Below, in pieces: positions 1-9,304 of a stretch of 64,000 bases of DNA (positions within the stretch are counted from its first letter, which is position 1; every line of letters begins with the position of its first letter). The notes under the pieces are model-generated. The model was not told the DNA's origin. It made no database searches and worked only from the letters and a program-made list of their open reading frames with translations. Both the position numbers and the translations under genes were made by a program. Origin of the DNA: Candidatus Aalborgicola danicus (GTDB lineage Bacteria > Pseudomonadota > Gammaproteobacteria > Burkholderiales > Burkholderiaceae_C); NCBI GenBank assembly GCA_016703945.1, contig JADJBC010000051.1, forward strand, positions 62,001-126,000, written 5' to 3'.

Positions 1-108
1 CTGTTACACGCCCAGGGCTGGGACCATGAACTGGAGGAAGACGCACAGGTGATGGAGCTGCGGGAGACAGAAATCATGCGGCGACTGGGTTTCAAGAACC
101 CGTATTGA
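1..108 (+). CDS. C-terminal end of an unidentified protein (partial)
   Basis: Only the last 35 codons lie in the window, open in frame from base 1 to a TGA at 106-108. The tail is charged and rich in Glu, Asp and Arg, looks helical, and ends GFKNPY. I recognise no domain and assign no function. It is convergent with the exporter gene that ends 24 bases further on the other strand. The whole gene lies upstream, and the fragment is short enough to be spurious. Confidence 0.4.
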   Translation: MLHAQGWDHELEEDAQVMELRETEIMRRLGFKNPY

Positions 109-131
109 CCAGGTTTGTTCTTTACACCCGT

Positions 132-1814
132 TTACGCAACGCCAATCGCCACCGGCGCTTCTGGTTGGCGCATCTCCCGCGCTTGCCCGCGATCCAGCCC
201 CACCACCCGCTCTGCACCGGCAATCGTCTCCGGCCGGTGCGCCACGATGATGCGGGTCAGCGGCATGGTGGCCAGTGCCTCGGTGACGCGGCGCTCGTTG
301 GCAATATCCAGGTGGCTGGTGGCTTCGTCCAGCGCCAGGACGCGCGGGTTTTTGTACAACGCACGGGCCAACAACACCCGCTGTTTTTGCCCGCCGGAAA
401 GGCTGGAGCCCATATCCCCCACCAACGTCTGGTAACCCATGGGCATCTTGTTGATGTCCTCATGCACCGCCGCCAAGGCCGCGCAGGCATGAGTCCGCGC
501 CTGGTCCACCCGCAAGTCAAAGAAGCTGATGTTGTCGGCAATGCTGCCGGCCAACAACACGTCTTCTTGCATCACCGTGCCAATAATGCTGCGGTAGTTT
601 TGCAGGCCCAGGTGTTTGACCGGCACGCCGCCGTACAACACCTCGCCCTCTTGCGGGTGCAGCAGGCCCAGCAAGACCTTGAGTAACGTCGTCTTGCCGC
701 AGCCGCTTGGCCCCACCAACGCCACACTCTGACCGGCCTGCAATTGCAGGTTCATGTCCTTCAGCACCCAGGGCTCACCTTCGCCATAACGAATGCTCAC
801 ATTGCGCAATTCGATGCTGGGTTGCAAATGGGCCAGGTCGTTGGGCGGCACGTTGTCCACCTCGGGCTCGGCCAACACGATATCGGCCAGCCGTTCCGAG
901 TGCAGACTCAGCATTTTGATCTCAACCGCGTAGTTGATGAGGGCCGATACCCGGCCGGTGAACTGGCCCTTGTAGGCGATATAGGCAAACAACATGCCGA
1001 TGGTGAAGGGTGACGCCATGGCGGCGGCAACCCCACCCACGCCCGACTTCATCACCAGCCCAGCGCCCAGCCAAAACACCAGCAAGTTCTCCACGCCAAA
1101 CACAAAGGTGTTGCCTACCGAGAAAGCAATGTTCATCTTGGCCGTGCGCACATCGCGGCTTTGCACTTCCACGATCAGGTTTTGCCAGCGGGCACGGCGC
1201 TCTTGTTCACGACCAAAAAGTTTGAGCGGGGTGATGGCGCGCAGGGTCTCCAGAAAGTGCGTGTTCTCGCGGGCGCTAACAATCAAACGCTCGGACGCGG
1301 CCTGGCGAAACGGTTGATACGCCGCCCAACGCATCAAACCGTAGATGGCTGTTGCCCCCACTGTGACGGCGGCCAACTTGGGGGAATACAGCAACATCAT
1401 GCCCAGCGCTGCCATGCCCATGATGCCGTCCAGTACGGCTTCAATCACACTGGTGGTCAGCGTGCGCTGAATGGCGCCCACTGCGCCAAAACGGCTCACC
1501 ACATCGCCCAGATGGCGCTTCTCGAAAAACTCGACCGGCAGTTTGACCAGGTGGGCAAACACATTGCTGGTCCATTGCAGGCTCAAGGATTGGCCCAAGA
1601 CCATCACCATCCAACTGCGGGCCAGGCCGATGACGGTCTGGATCACCATCAGCAAGGCAAAACCAACAATGAGTACGGATAACAAGTCCATATCGTGCGT
1701 GGCGATGGCGTCGTCCACTACAAGCTGGTTGAGCAGGGGTGAAGCAATAGCAAACAACTCCAGCACCACGGCCACCACAAAGATTTGCAATAGCGAGCGT
1801 TTGAGGCCTAGCAC
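132..1814 (-). CDS. ABC exporter, transmembrane plus ATPase part of a C39-type bacteriocin/peptide transporter
   Basis: This 560-residue protein has an exporter transmembrane domain over about residues 1-300 and a complete ATPase domain. Walker A GPSGCGKTT is near residue 368, signature LSGGQKQR near 473, Walker B VLALDEATSHLD near 493 and the H-loop AHRP near 525. Family members (CvaB, RaxB) carry an N-terminal C39 peptidase in the same chain of about 700 residues and export double-glycine leader peptides. Here the peptidase is a separate reading frame just upstream, and the GTG start (1812-1814) overlaps its TAG stop. Adding one base near 1814 would restore TGKVLGLKRSLL, typical of the fused protein. 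No HlyD-type adaptor or obvious double-glycine precursor gene is visible. Either the gene is frameshifted or the two domains are translationally coupled. Confidence 0.85.
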   Translation of the reverse strand: MLGLKRSLLQIFVVAVVLELFAIASPLLNQLVVDDAIATHDMDLLSVLIVGFALLMVIQTVIGLARSWMVMVLGQSLSLQWTSNVFAHLVKLPVEFFEKRHLGDVVSRFGAVGAIQRTLTTSVIEAVLDGIMGMAALGMMLLYSPKLAAVTVGATAIYGLMRWAAYQPFRQAASERLIVSARENTHFLETLRAITPLKLFGREQERRARWQNLIVEVQSRDVRTAKMNIAFSVGNTFVFGVENLLVFWLGAGLVMKSGVGGVAAAMASPFTIGMLFAYIAYKGQFTGRVSALINYAVEIKMLSLHSERLADIVLAEPEVDNVPPNDLAHLQPSIELRNVSIRYGEGEPWVLKDMNLQLQAGQSVALVGPSGCGKTTLLKVLLGLLHPQEGEVLYGGVPVKHLGLQNYRSIIGTVMQEDVLLAGSIADNISFFDLRVDQARTHACAALAAVHEDINKMPMGYQTLVGDMGSSLSGGQKQRVLLARALYKNPRVLALDEATSHLDIANERRVTEALATMPLTRIIVAHRPETIAGAERVVGLDRGQAREMRQPEAPVAIGVA

Positions 1815-2257
1815 TTGCCGGTGAACGCGGACAGGGCGACACGCTGGCGCTGGTCGGAGGGTTTGAAGTCGGCGTTGGGGGTTAGCTCCAGCGCAACGCC
1901 GGTGAAATGGCGGGATACCTCGGCCAGCGGCAACTTGCGCTCGCCGACCGCAGGGTCAAGGATGGTGATATTGCCGCGCCCTACCTTCTTGAGGACCACG
2001 AAATGGTTCAGGTCCCAGTGCAGGATGCAGGGCAACTGCAATTGCGCCAACTCATCCAGTTCCAGGCGCAAGGGTCGGCTGCTGAAATTGAGTTGACTTG
2101 CGTGGGTGATGAGCTGCTGAAGGTTGGCGCCTTTGAGGGAGACGGAAAACCTGCGGCGGACTTCGGACAAATCCAGGCGCAGGCCATGGGCGTTGGAGAC
2201 CATCACCAGGCACGCCAGGCCGCATTCGCTGGATTCGGATTGGAGAGCTGCTCGCAC
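1808..2257 (-). CDS. C39 bacteriocin-processing peptidase domain, split from its ABC exporter
   Basis: This 149-residue C39 cysteine peptidase would cut leader peptides after Gly-Gly during export. Cys12 lies in SSECGLACL, the His is in HWDLNHFVVL (about 85) and the Asp in ILDPAVG (about 101), so the catalytic set is complete. The only in-frame start is a GTG at 2255-2257 just after an in-frame stop, and it overlaps the 3' end of the CPBP gene by about 55 bases. The frame ends TGKC then TAG exactly where the transmembrane part of the transporter should begin, which fits one missing base at 1808-1814. On its own the domain would lack membrane tethering. Confidence 0.8.
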   Translation of the reverse strand: MRAALQSESSECGLACLVMVSNAHGLRLDLSEVRRRFSVSLKGANLQQLITHASQLNFSSRPLRLELDELAQLQLPCILHWDLNHFVVLKKVGRGNITILDPAVGERKLPLAEVSRHFTGVALELTPNADFKPSDQRQRVALSAFTGKC

Positions 2258-3053
2258 TGCTGCACAGGCGCTTCACTTAGCCTCGGTGCAGTAGAGCGAT
2301 TCAATGCATATCCGACAATTGCGGCCGTTAGCATTGACAACGAGACTGTTGCGGGAATTATTACGTCCATGAATTCAGTTGGCGGTGCCGCGCTCACTCC
2401 AAGAAAATCACCGCCTACCAGAACAGATCTTGTGAGCTCGGTCAAGTTCCATGTGGCGTGCGCGATCATGGCTGGAATAACAGATTTGGTATGCATGACG
2501 AAGAAACCAAGGGCCATTGCAATCGTGAATATCACCACTTGCGCGTAGATTCCACCACCTTGGTGGAAGACCGTAAAGAGAAGTGCCTGCAACACCAGTG
2601 CAAGGGAAACTCTCGCGCCAGCACGGATCAATCCAATCAAAACAACTACGCGAAAAATGAATTCTTCCGCGATCGCCATGAGTACGGAAGCTAGTGCGTT
2701 TCAGTAATGACGATGATCTGATGGTCCCTACCTCCAGGAAGTGCAACTGTGTTCATTGCTAGCCCTAACCCCAACCCAATTGTTGGGGGCAAAAGCAATG
2801 CGATATAGAAAACAGATCGATATCGCTTCAGCGAGCAAATTTGTAGGTACGGGGCTAGGTCCCACTGCCGCGGTCTCAAAAAGATGGCTGCCAAATAGGT
2901 ACCCAAGGTTGCTGCGCCGAAAGCAGAAACAGGTAGCGCCAACCTGCTGTCGATTGCGGCGCCGATGAGACCAAACAAAATACCAGCAGCGCCAACAAGT
3001 AGGACTGCACCGGCTTGAAGCTGCAATGTTTTTGAAAAGGTCGTTTCGGTCAT
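2203..3053 (-). CDS. CPBP (abortive infection/CAAX) family intramembrane metalloprotease, frameshifted
   Basis: Two adjacent frames together make one membrane protein of about 280 residues, the usual CPBP length. The first (ATG 3051-3053, ending TAG at 2691) has hydrophobic helices beginning near MTETTFSK. The second (ATG at 2679) carries the three CPBP motifs: EEFIFR (motif 1), FTVFH (motif 2) and HATWN (motif 3). The break is at about 2690-2703, where one inserted base would join IVITET to ALASVLMAIAEEF. CPBP proteases often sit with bacteriocin loci, as processing or self-immunity factors, and this one adjoins a C39 exporter. The C-terminal 55 bases overlap the peptidase gene. Function here is inferred; as it reads, it is broken. 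Confidence 0.7.
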
Positions 3054-3124
3054 TGATAAGTTTTCAAGATGCAGTAGTGCGACATGGATTTGCGCATGTA
3101 CAAAGCGGCAAGTGCTGCGTGGCT

Positions 3125-3457
3125 CTAGACGCTGTAGCGCAAGAACAGATCGCTGATGTAGTCTCGTACCGTGTGCTGGCTGATGCCCAGGACTAGGCCG
3201 ATTTCTTTGTTGGTCTGTCCGCTTTGCAGCAGCTCCAAAATTTGTGACCACGTGCACTCAATCGCATGCCATACCTCCCAATGCAGTTCTTGATTTGGTT
3301 TGCATCTCAAACCTTGCTTGTAGCTAACACCCGTGTGGTTTACAGAGGACCGGCGTCTGACAACGTCAAAATTGGCAGCGACTGTAACATTGGCGACAGG
3401 TTGAAATTGGGAAAACCAAGGGGTAAACCCTTGTTTTGGGAAAAGATTGATACCCAT
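3125..3457 (-). CDS. small LuxR-type helix-turn-helix protein
   Basis: The last 40 or so residues match a LuxR/GerE DNA-binding domain: ILELLQSGQTNKEIGLVLGI followed by SQHTVRDYI. The remaining 70 residues resemble no sensor or receiver domain I know. The ATG at 3455-3457 is the most reasonable start, but it has no clear ribosome binding site; an upstream start would run into the divergent acetyltransferase gene. It lies 71 bases ahead of the CPBP gene on the same strand and may regulate the peptide-export patch. It could also be the tail of a longer, damaged regulator. Confidence 0.5.
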   Translation of the reverse strand: MGINLFPKQGFTPWFSQFQPVANVTVAANFDVVRRRSSVNHTGVSYKQGLRCKPNQELHWEVWHAIECTWSQILELLQSGQTNKEIGLVLGISQHTVRDYISDLFLRYSV

Positions 3458-3534
3458 TGCATTTATCTTCCAGCTGCATTGTTTGCACTGAGTGGACCGT
3501 ACCGTCAACCCCGCCTGAATTGATCGGCAGCACA

Positions 3535-4214
3535 ATGGATGCATCTATGCAACCCACACCACCCCATTACCTGGACCTGGACCACTGGCACCGGCGCTCG
3601 GCCTTTGACTTTTTCCGCGGTTTCGACATCCCCACCTTCAACATTTGCACCCGGCTGGATGTGGCGCAACTGAAAGCGGTCGTCAAGGCCACGGGGGTGG
3701 GGAGCTTGTCGCTGGCCTACCATTTCATTGCCATCCGGCTTGCCAACAGCATCGAGCCTTTTCGCTACCGGCTGGAGGGCGAGCGGGTACGCGTGCACGC
3801 GCAGGTGCATGGCAGCACCACGGTGCTGCGCAGCGATGAATCCTTTGCCTTTGCCACACTGGAGCACCAGCGCAGCTATGCGGCCTTTGCCGCGCAGGGT
3901 GCGCAGGCCATTGCGCAGGCCAGCGTGCCCCACGCGCCGTTTGAGCCCGATGAAGCCGGGACCGCCACGCTGCACATGACGACGCTGCCCTGGATGCACT
4001 TCAGCAGCTACTCCAACGCCCGCCAGTGGGGCCGCAGGAGTCCATCCCCAAAATCGCCTTCGGACGCATTGACGCCGAGGGCGAGCACCTGTGGATGCCG
4101 GTGTCGGTGGATGTGCACCATGCGCTGATGGACGGCATCCATGTGGGGCGCTTCTTTGAAGGTTTTGAGGCGGCTCTGCGCCAACCCGATACCTGGCTTG
4201 ACGAAACGCATTGA
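3535..4214 (+). CDS. chloramphenicol O-acetyltransferase-like protein (CatA fold), frameshifted
   Basis: Two frames together give about 226 residues, close to the 210-220 of type A chloramphenicol acetyltransferases. The first frame (ATG 3535) opens with YLDLDHWHRR and FDFFRGFDIPTFNI, typical of the family start. The second carries the catalytic motif VDVHHALMDGIHVGRFF (HHxxxDG) and ends in TGA at 4212-4214. The frames join at 4028-4033, in a G-run followed by CC: one added C restores ARQWGPQESIPKIAFGR. The full protein would acetylate chloramphenicol or a related acceptor using acetyl-CoA; many chromosomal homologues have unknown substrates, so resistance is not assumed. Confidence 0.8.
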
Positions 4215-4319
4215 CCCCGATGGTGGTGAACCGCGTATCGACACGTGTTTGACCTACGGCAAAGCGGAACGGCATTGGGCCGATAGCATGGCTTACTCAT
4301 TCGCACGCGGGAGAAAACC

Positions 4320-4754
4320 ATGTTTGACATGCCAATCAAAAATTTGATGGAGTCCAAAAAACTGATCCGGCTGGAGCCCCAGACCATGGTCAACGAGGCT
4401 GCCAAACGCATGGAGAGCAAAAACGTGGGCGCCGTGCTGGTGGTGGAGGGCACGCAATTGTTGGGTATTTTTACCGAACGCGATGCCGTGTTTAGGGTGC
4501 TGGCCAAGGGCCTGGACGCCAAAACCACTTCACTACGCGACGTGATGACAACACCCCCCGCAACCCTGCCGCCCCATTCGACCTATGGCCACGCCTTGAT
4601 GGTGATGCATGACAATGGATTCCGGCATGTTCCAGTGGTCGAAGATGGGAAAGTCATAGGCATCATTACGGCCCGCAATGCCATGGACCCGGCGCTGGAA
4701 GATTTTGTGTCCGAAGCACGACGGCGCGAACATTACCGCGAAGAACCCGTTTGA
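4320..4754 (+). CDS. two-CBS-domain protein
   Basis: This 144-residue soluble protein consists almost entirely of a Bateman pair. CBS1 is at about residues 8-65 (MVNEAAKRM, VGAVLVVEG, GIFTERD) and CBS2 at about 72-130 (TYGHALMVMHDN, RHVPVVEDGKVIGIITARN). Stand-alone CBS pairs bind adenine nucleotides and report energy or redox state to partner proteins; the partner here is not evident. It is a single gene convergent with pgsA. The 33 bases between them are G-rich and resemble part of the second repeat family described elsewhere. Confidence 0.85.
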   Translation: MFDMPIKNLMESKKLIRLEPQTMVNEAAKRMESKNVGAVLVVEGTQLLGIFTERDAVFRVLAKGLDAKTTSLRDVMTTPPATLPPHSTYGHALMVMHDNGFRHVPVVEDGKVIGIITARNAMDPALEDFVSEARRREHYREEPV

Positions 4755-4787
4755 TAGCGTGGGGGCAGCGGCGGAGCGTGGGGGCCT

Positions 4788-5363
4788 CTATCTGGCTTTT
4801 GAGCGAATCTCGGGAATGGCCTTCTGCAAATAGTAGACCATGGACCAGATCGTCAGCACTGCGGCGATCCAGATCAGGCCCACACCCCACTGGTGGGTGT
4901 TGATCAGGCCAAACAATGTTCCATCAAACAGCAGGAACGGAATGGCCACCATTTGCACCACGGTCTTGAGTTTGCCCACCATGTGCACGGCCACACTTTT
5001 GGAAGCACCAATCTGTGCCATCCACTCGCGCAGGGCCGAAATGGCGATCTCGCGGCCAATGATGATCAGCGCCACAAACACGTCGGTGCGCTGCAGATGC
5101 ACCAGCACCAGCACACAGGCGCAAACCAGAAATTTGTCAGCCACCGGGTCAAGGAAAGCGCCAAACGCCGAGGTCTGGTTCAGCTTGCGCGCCAGGTAAC
5201 CGTCCAGCCAATCGGTGGCGGCGAAGAACACAAACATCACGGTGGCGATGAGGTTCTTTTCGGCTTGGGATGTCAGCGATTCAGGCAGGTAAAAGACGCC
5301 CACAATCAGCGGAATCGCGAAAATCCGCGACCAGGTCATGATGGTGGGTATGGTCAAAAACAT
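4788..5363 (-). CDS. pgsA: CDP-diacylglycerol--glycerol-3-phosphate 3-phosphatidyltransferase
   Basis: This integral membrane enzyme makes phosphatidylglycerol phosphate from CDP-diacylglycerol and glycerol 3-phosphate, the committed step to phosphatidylglycerol and cardiolipin. The CDP-alcohol phosphotransferase signature DG(x)2AR(x)8G(x)3D(x)3D is intact: it starts DWLDGYLARKL and ends GAFLDPVADK. At 191 residues with about four hydrophobic helices the length is normal. It starts 18 bases after the uvrC stop on the same strand, the usual proteobacterial uvrC-pgsA arrangement, so the two are probably co-transcribed. Confidence 0.95.
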   Translation of the reverse strand: MFLTIPTIMTWSRIFAIPLIVGVFYLPESLTSQAEKNLIATVMFVFFAATDWLDGYLARKLNQTSAFGAFLDPVADKFLVCACVLVLVHLQRTDVFVALIIIGREIAISALREWMAQIGASKSVAVHMVGKLKTVVQMVAIPFLLFDGTLFGLINTHQWGVGLIWIAAVLTIWSMVYYLQKAIPEIRSKAR

Positions 5364-5381
5364 CGCTGGATTGTGGCATGG

Positions 5382-7387
5382 CTAGTGCAGCGCCCGGTAA
5401 ATTTCCTCCGCCAGGTCCTTGGAGATGCCCTCCACGGTAGCCAGGTCCTCTACGCTGGCCTGCCCCACACCGCGCACGCCGCCAAAACGTTGCAGCAACT
5501 TGGCGCGGCGTTTGGGGCCGACACCCGCAATCTCTTCCAGCTTGCCGCCACCCACACGCACCTTGGCGCGCTGCGCCCGCATGCCAGTGATGGCAAAGCG
5601 GTGGGCCTCGTCCCGAATCTGCGCCACCAGCATCAGCGCCGCAGAGTCCGAGCCCAGGTAGACCTTGTCGCGTCCATCGGCAAACACCAACTCTTCCAGA
5701 CCCACCTTGCGGCCCTCGCCTTTTTCGACGCCAACGATCAGCGACAGGTCCAGCCCCAGCTGCTCAAACACTTCACGCGCCATGGACACCTGACCCTTGC
5801 CGCCGTCCACCAGCACCAAATCGGGCAGACGCGCCGTACCGGTCGGTGTGACACCGGCGTGTTTGGCTTCGTTAAGCGCTTCGGCGATTTTGCTGTAACG
5901 CCGCGTCAAGACCTGGCGCATGGCGGCGTAGTCGTCACCGGGGGTGATGCCGTCGATATTGAAGCGTCGGTACTCGCTGTTCTGCATCTTGTGGTGGTGA
6001 AAGACGACACACGAGGCCTGGGTGGCTTCACCAGCGGTGTGCGAAATGTCAAAACACTCCACCCGCAAATCGTCCAGGTTGTCCATCGCCATATCCAGCG
6101 CCTCGGCCAGCGCGCGGGTACGGGCCTGTTGCGAGCCTTCTTCGGCCAATAAACGGGCCAGTTGTATCGCGGCGTTGGTCTGCGCCATGTCCAGCCAGGC
6201 GCGGCGTTGTTCACGTGGCTGGTGGATTGCCGTGACCTTGAAGCCCACCTGTTCGGACAAAAGCTTGAGCAGCCCCTTGTTGACCGGCTCGCTGACAATC
6301 AGCGTGGGTGGCATGGGTACATCAATATAGTGCTGCGACAAAAAGGCCTCCAGCACCTGCACTTCGACTGATTGCGAAGGTACAACAACAGCGGAAGCTG
6401 CGGCCTGGCCTTCGACATCCGCCTTGGCTGCTTCAATGGCTTCTTCCGCCGCCTCGTCCAAGAGCCCCGCTGCATCTTCCACATGCACCGGGAAATACGG
6501 CCGGTCGCCCAGGTGCCGCCCCCCACGCACCATGGCCAGGTTGACGCAGGCTTTGCCGCCCTGGACCTTGACGGCCAGAATGTCCACATCGCGGTCTTCC
6601 ACGTTGTCCATGGATTGCTGGTGCAGCACGTTGGACAAAGCCGCCACCTGGTTGCGCAACTCGGCCGCCTGTTCAAACTCCAGTTTGTCGGAGTGGGCCA
6701 TCATGCGGGCCTCCAGGTGCTTCATGACGCCCTGGGCGTCGCCACGCAAAAATTTCTCGGCGTTGGCCACGTCATTGGCATAGTCATGGGCCGAAATATG
6801 GCCCACACACGGGGCCGAGCAGCGCTTGATCTGGTACAGCAAACAGGGCCGGCTGCGGTTGCTGAACACCGGGTCTTCACAGGTGCGCAGCCGAAACACC
6901 TTTTGCATCAGCAAAATGGCTTCTTTTACCGCCCAGGCGCTGGGGTAGGGACCAAAGTAGCGGTGCTTCTTTTCAACCCCGCCGCGGTAGTAGGAGACCC
7001 GCGAAAACTGGGCGGCCAAGGGTGTATCGGGCTTGATGCTGGCCGCAGGCGGTACCCCAGTCATCTTCAAGTAGGGGTAACTCTTGTCGTCCCGAAACAG
7101 GATGTTGTACTTGGGGTTCTGCGTCTTGATCAGGTTGTTTTCCAGCAGCAGGGCTTCGGCCTCTGAGCGCACTACCGTGGTCTCCATACGCACAATCTTG
7201 CTGAGCATATGGCCTGTGCGGGTGCCGCCATGGTTCTTCTGGAAATAGCTCGATACCCGTTTCTTCAGGCTGATGGCCTTGCCCACATACAGCAACTGGT
7301 CTTGCGCGTCGAAATAGCGGTACACCCCGGCAAGGAGGGCAGTGCGGCCACTTCGCGCAACAGGGCTTCAGGATGGGATTCGGACAT
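5382..7387 (-). CDS. uvrC: excinuclease ABC subunit C, frameshifted near the N-terminus
   Basis: UvrC makes both incisions around bulky DNA lesions held by UvrB. Most of the protein is one long frame: GIY-YIG nuclease start (VYRYFDAQDQLLYVGKA), a UVR motif (KLEFEQAAELRNQVAAL), the RNase H-like second nuclease region (VECFDISHTAGE, LVLVDGGKGQ) and a C-terminal helix-hairpin-helix (IAGVGPKRRAKLLQRFGG). The true N-terminus, MSESHPEALLREVAALPSLP from an ATG at 7385-7387, is in another frame. The two meet at a CCCC run on the + strand (7325-7328): one more C gives PSLPGVYRYF. A break in so conserved a repair gene suggests a sequence error. It is divergent from earP, 44 bases away. Confidence 0.93.
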
Positions 7388-7431
7388 GGGACGGTATTGT
7401 CCGTGCTTTGCGGCAGTGGACAATCGACGCC

Positions 7432-8625
7432 ATGCCTGAATCCCTTGCGTCCAATGCCAACGCCCCGCTGCGGTGGGACGTGTTTTGCCGCGTCATCGAC
7501 AACTTTGGCGACATTGGCGTTTGCTGGCGCCTGTGTGCTGATCTGGCGGCCCGGGGTCACACCATTCGCCTGTGGGTGGACGACGCCTCTTCCCTGGCGT
7601 GGATGGCACCCGGAGCGCTGCAAGGGCGCTGGCCGGGCGTGCAAGTGCTGGACTGGGCGCAATCCAGCGACACTGCGTTTGTCAGTTCCCTGGTTCCCGC
7701 CGACATCTGGATCGAAGGTTTCGGTTGTGAAATTGCTCCTGAATTCATAGCTGCTCACGCATATTATTCGAGGGCTGGAGGCATAAATGACTCACAACTT
7801 CCGGTTTGGATCAATCTGGAGTACCTGTCCGCTGAATCCTATGTGGAACGCTCCCACGGGCTGCCCTCCCCCGTCATGCATGGCCCGGCGCGGGGTTGGA
7901 CCAAACACTTCTTCTACCCCGGCTTTACCCGTTTGACCGGCGGGTTATTGCGAGAACCCGAGCTGATGGCGCAGCGCCTGGCCTTCGACCAAGGTGATAC
8001 GCGCGCTCTGTGGCTGGCGAACCAAGGCATTGACTGGGCGGGTGAGCGACTGGTCTCGCTGTTTTGTTACGAGCCTGCAGCGCTTACCAATCTTTTGGCG
8101 CAACTGGCTACGCTGCCCGGCCCCACCCATCTGCTGGTGACTGCGGGCCGCGCCAGCGTTGCGGTGCGGGCCGCCCTTGCGCAGTCGCTGATACCACTGC
8201 CAAACGAATCGACGGGTACCCTGGACCGCGCGCGACAGGGCCTGCGGGTGAGTTACCTGGAGCCCATGGCGCAAAGCGACTTTGACCGTCTGTTGTGGGC
8301 CTGTGATCTGAACTGTGTGCGCGGCGAAGACTCAGTGGTGCGTGCCATTTGGGCCGGAAAACCCCTGCTGTGGCAAATTTACCCCCAACACGACGCTGCC
8401 CATGTGGCCAAGCTGGACGCCTTTCTGGACGCACTGGGTGCCTGCACCTCGCTGCGCGCGGTGCACCACTTATGGAACGACACTCGCGGTGCCAAGCCGA
8501 CCACCCCCCTGCCCTTGACCGACCTCAATGAATGGGCGCAAAACGTGCTGAGTACGCGCCAAGGCCTGCTGGAAATGGACGACTTGACCACCCAACTGCT
8601 GCAATTCGCACAGAAAAAACGGTAA
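7432..8625 (+). CDS. earP: EF-P arginine-32 rhamnosyltransferase
   Basis: EarP transfers rhamnose from dTDP-beta-L-rhamnose to Arg32 of elongation factor P, which needs it to relieve stalling at polyproline. At about 397 residues the length is normal. Recognisable blocks are WDVFCRVIDNFGDIGVCWRL at the start, VWINLEYLSAE, KHFFYPGFT and the C-terminal RGEDSVVRAIWAGKPLLWQI. The ATG at 7432 lies between the divergent uvrC start and the conserved WDVFC block. Codons about 101-120 (FIAAHAYYSRAGGINDS) are encoded by a copy of the dispersed repeat and look like an insertion between the conserved GFGCE and PVWINLEY blocks. efp, its substrate gene, follows 117 bases later. Confidence 0.95.
   Translation: MPESLASNANAPLRWDVFCRVIDNFGDIGVCWRLCADLAARGHTIRLWVDDASSLAWMAPGALQGRWPGVQVLDWAQSSDTAFVSSLVPADIWIEGFGCEIAPEFIAAHAYYSRAGGINDSQLPVWINLEYLSAESYVERSHGLPSPVMHGPARGWTKHFFYPGFTRLTGGLLREPELMAQRLAFDQGDTRALWLANQGIDWAGERLVSLFCYEPAALTNLLAQLATLPGPTHLLVTAGRASVAVRAALAQSLIPLPNESTGTLDRARQGLRVSYLEPMAQSDFDRLLWACDLNCVRGEDSVVRAIWAGKPLLWQIYPQHDAAHVAKLDAFLDALGACTSLRAVHHLWNDTRGAKPTTPLPLTDLNEWAQNVLSTRQGLLEMDDLTTQLLQFAQKKR
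7732..7792 (+). repeat. dispersed 60-bp repeat, copy inside earP
   Basis: The copy contains the family core blocks CATAGCTGCTCACGCATATT and GAGGGCTGGAGGC. It is the same orientation as earP and read without a stop as ata-gct-gct, giving IAA and then HAYYSRAGG. The same phase is used by the tlyA copy. Confidence 0.85.
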
Positions 8626-8628
8626 AAT
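8599..8628 (+). promoter_or_regulatory. candidate sigma-70 promoter for efp
   Basis: A TAAAAT -10 hexamer (8623-8628) overlaps the earP stop codon. A weak CTGCAA -35 (8599-8604) lies 18 bases upstream. It would give efp a leader of about 110 bases and independent expression. It is called from sequence likeness only. Confidence 0.35.
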
Positions 8629-8742
8629 CTTGGGCTTTGCTGACTTTGCCGCGAACCTTGGGCAAAACAAGCTTCGCCGCGCCATGTGGCATAACACCGC
8701 TGACAGCACAGGCTGGCGGCAACAACCGCAACACCCTAGCTT

Positions 8743-9297
8743 ATGAAAATCGCTCAAGAAATCCGCGCCGGCAACGTCATCATGCACGGCAAAGACCCGA
8801 TGGTCGTCCTGAAAACCGAATACAGCCGCGGCGGCCGCAACTCCGCCACCGTGCGCATGAAGCTCAAGAGCCTGATCGCCAACTTCGGCACCGAAGTGGT
8901 TTTCAAGGCCGACGACAAGATGGACCAGGTCATTCTGGACAAAAAAGATTGCACCTACTCCTACTTTGCCGACCCCATGTATGTGTGTATGGACGAAGAG
9001 TTCAACCAGTACGAAGTCGAAGCCGAAAACATGGGCGACACGCTGAACTACCTGGAAGACGGCATGGAACTGGAAGTGGTGTTTTATGACGGCAAGGCCA
9101 TCTCGGTCGAGCTGCCCACCAGCGTGGTGCGCGAAATCACGTGGACCGAACCCGCAGTCAAAGGCGACACCTCTGGCAAGGTCTTGAAGCCGGCCAAGAT
9201 TGCTACCGGCTTCGAAGTGGGCGTGCCAATTTTCGTGGCCCAGGGCGACAAAGTCGAAATCGACACCCGCACTGGCGAATACCGCAAGCGCGTTTAA
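8743..9297 (+). CDS. efp: elongation factor P, arginine-32 type
   Basis: EF-P binds the ribosome between the P and E sites and promotes peptide bond formation at consecutive prolines. The 184-residue protein has the three-barrel EF-P layout. The tip residue is Arg32, in YSRGGRNSATV, as in the EarP-modified subgroup, not the lysine used by EpmA/EpmB. The modifying enzyme EarP is encoded directly upstream, so the pair agree. The ATG at 8743 begins MKIAQEIRAGNV, the usual betaproteobacterial start. A repeat and a strong intrinsic terminator follow. Confidence 0.98.
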   Translation: MKIAQEIRAGNVIMHGKDPMVVLKTEYSRGGRNSATVRMKLKSLIANFGTEVVFKADDKMDQVILDKKDCTYSYFADPMYVCMDEEFNQYEVEAENMGDTLNYLEDGMELEVVFYDGKAISVELPTSVVREITWTEPAVKGDTSGKVLKPAKIATGFEVGVPIFVAQGDKVEIDTRTGEYRKRV

Positions 9298-9304
9298 AGA
9301 AATC

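Noticed and set aside
1808..1814. Programmed ribosomal frameshift joining the C39 and ABC parts
   Set aside because: No slippery heptamer or downstream structure is evident. A one-base sequence error or simple coupling through overlapping GTG and TAG explains it as well, and seven other breaks in the window favour errors.
4893..6152. 419-residue + strand frame opposite pgsA and uvrC
   Set aside because: It is antisense to two clear genes and crosses their boundary.
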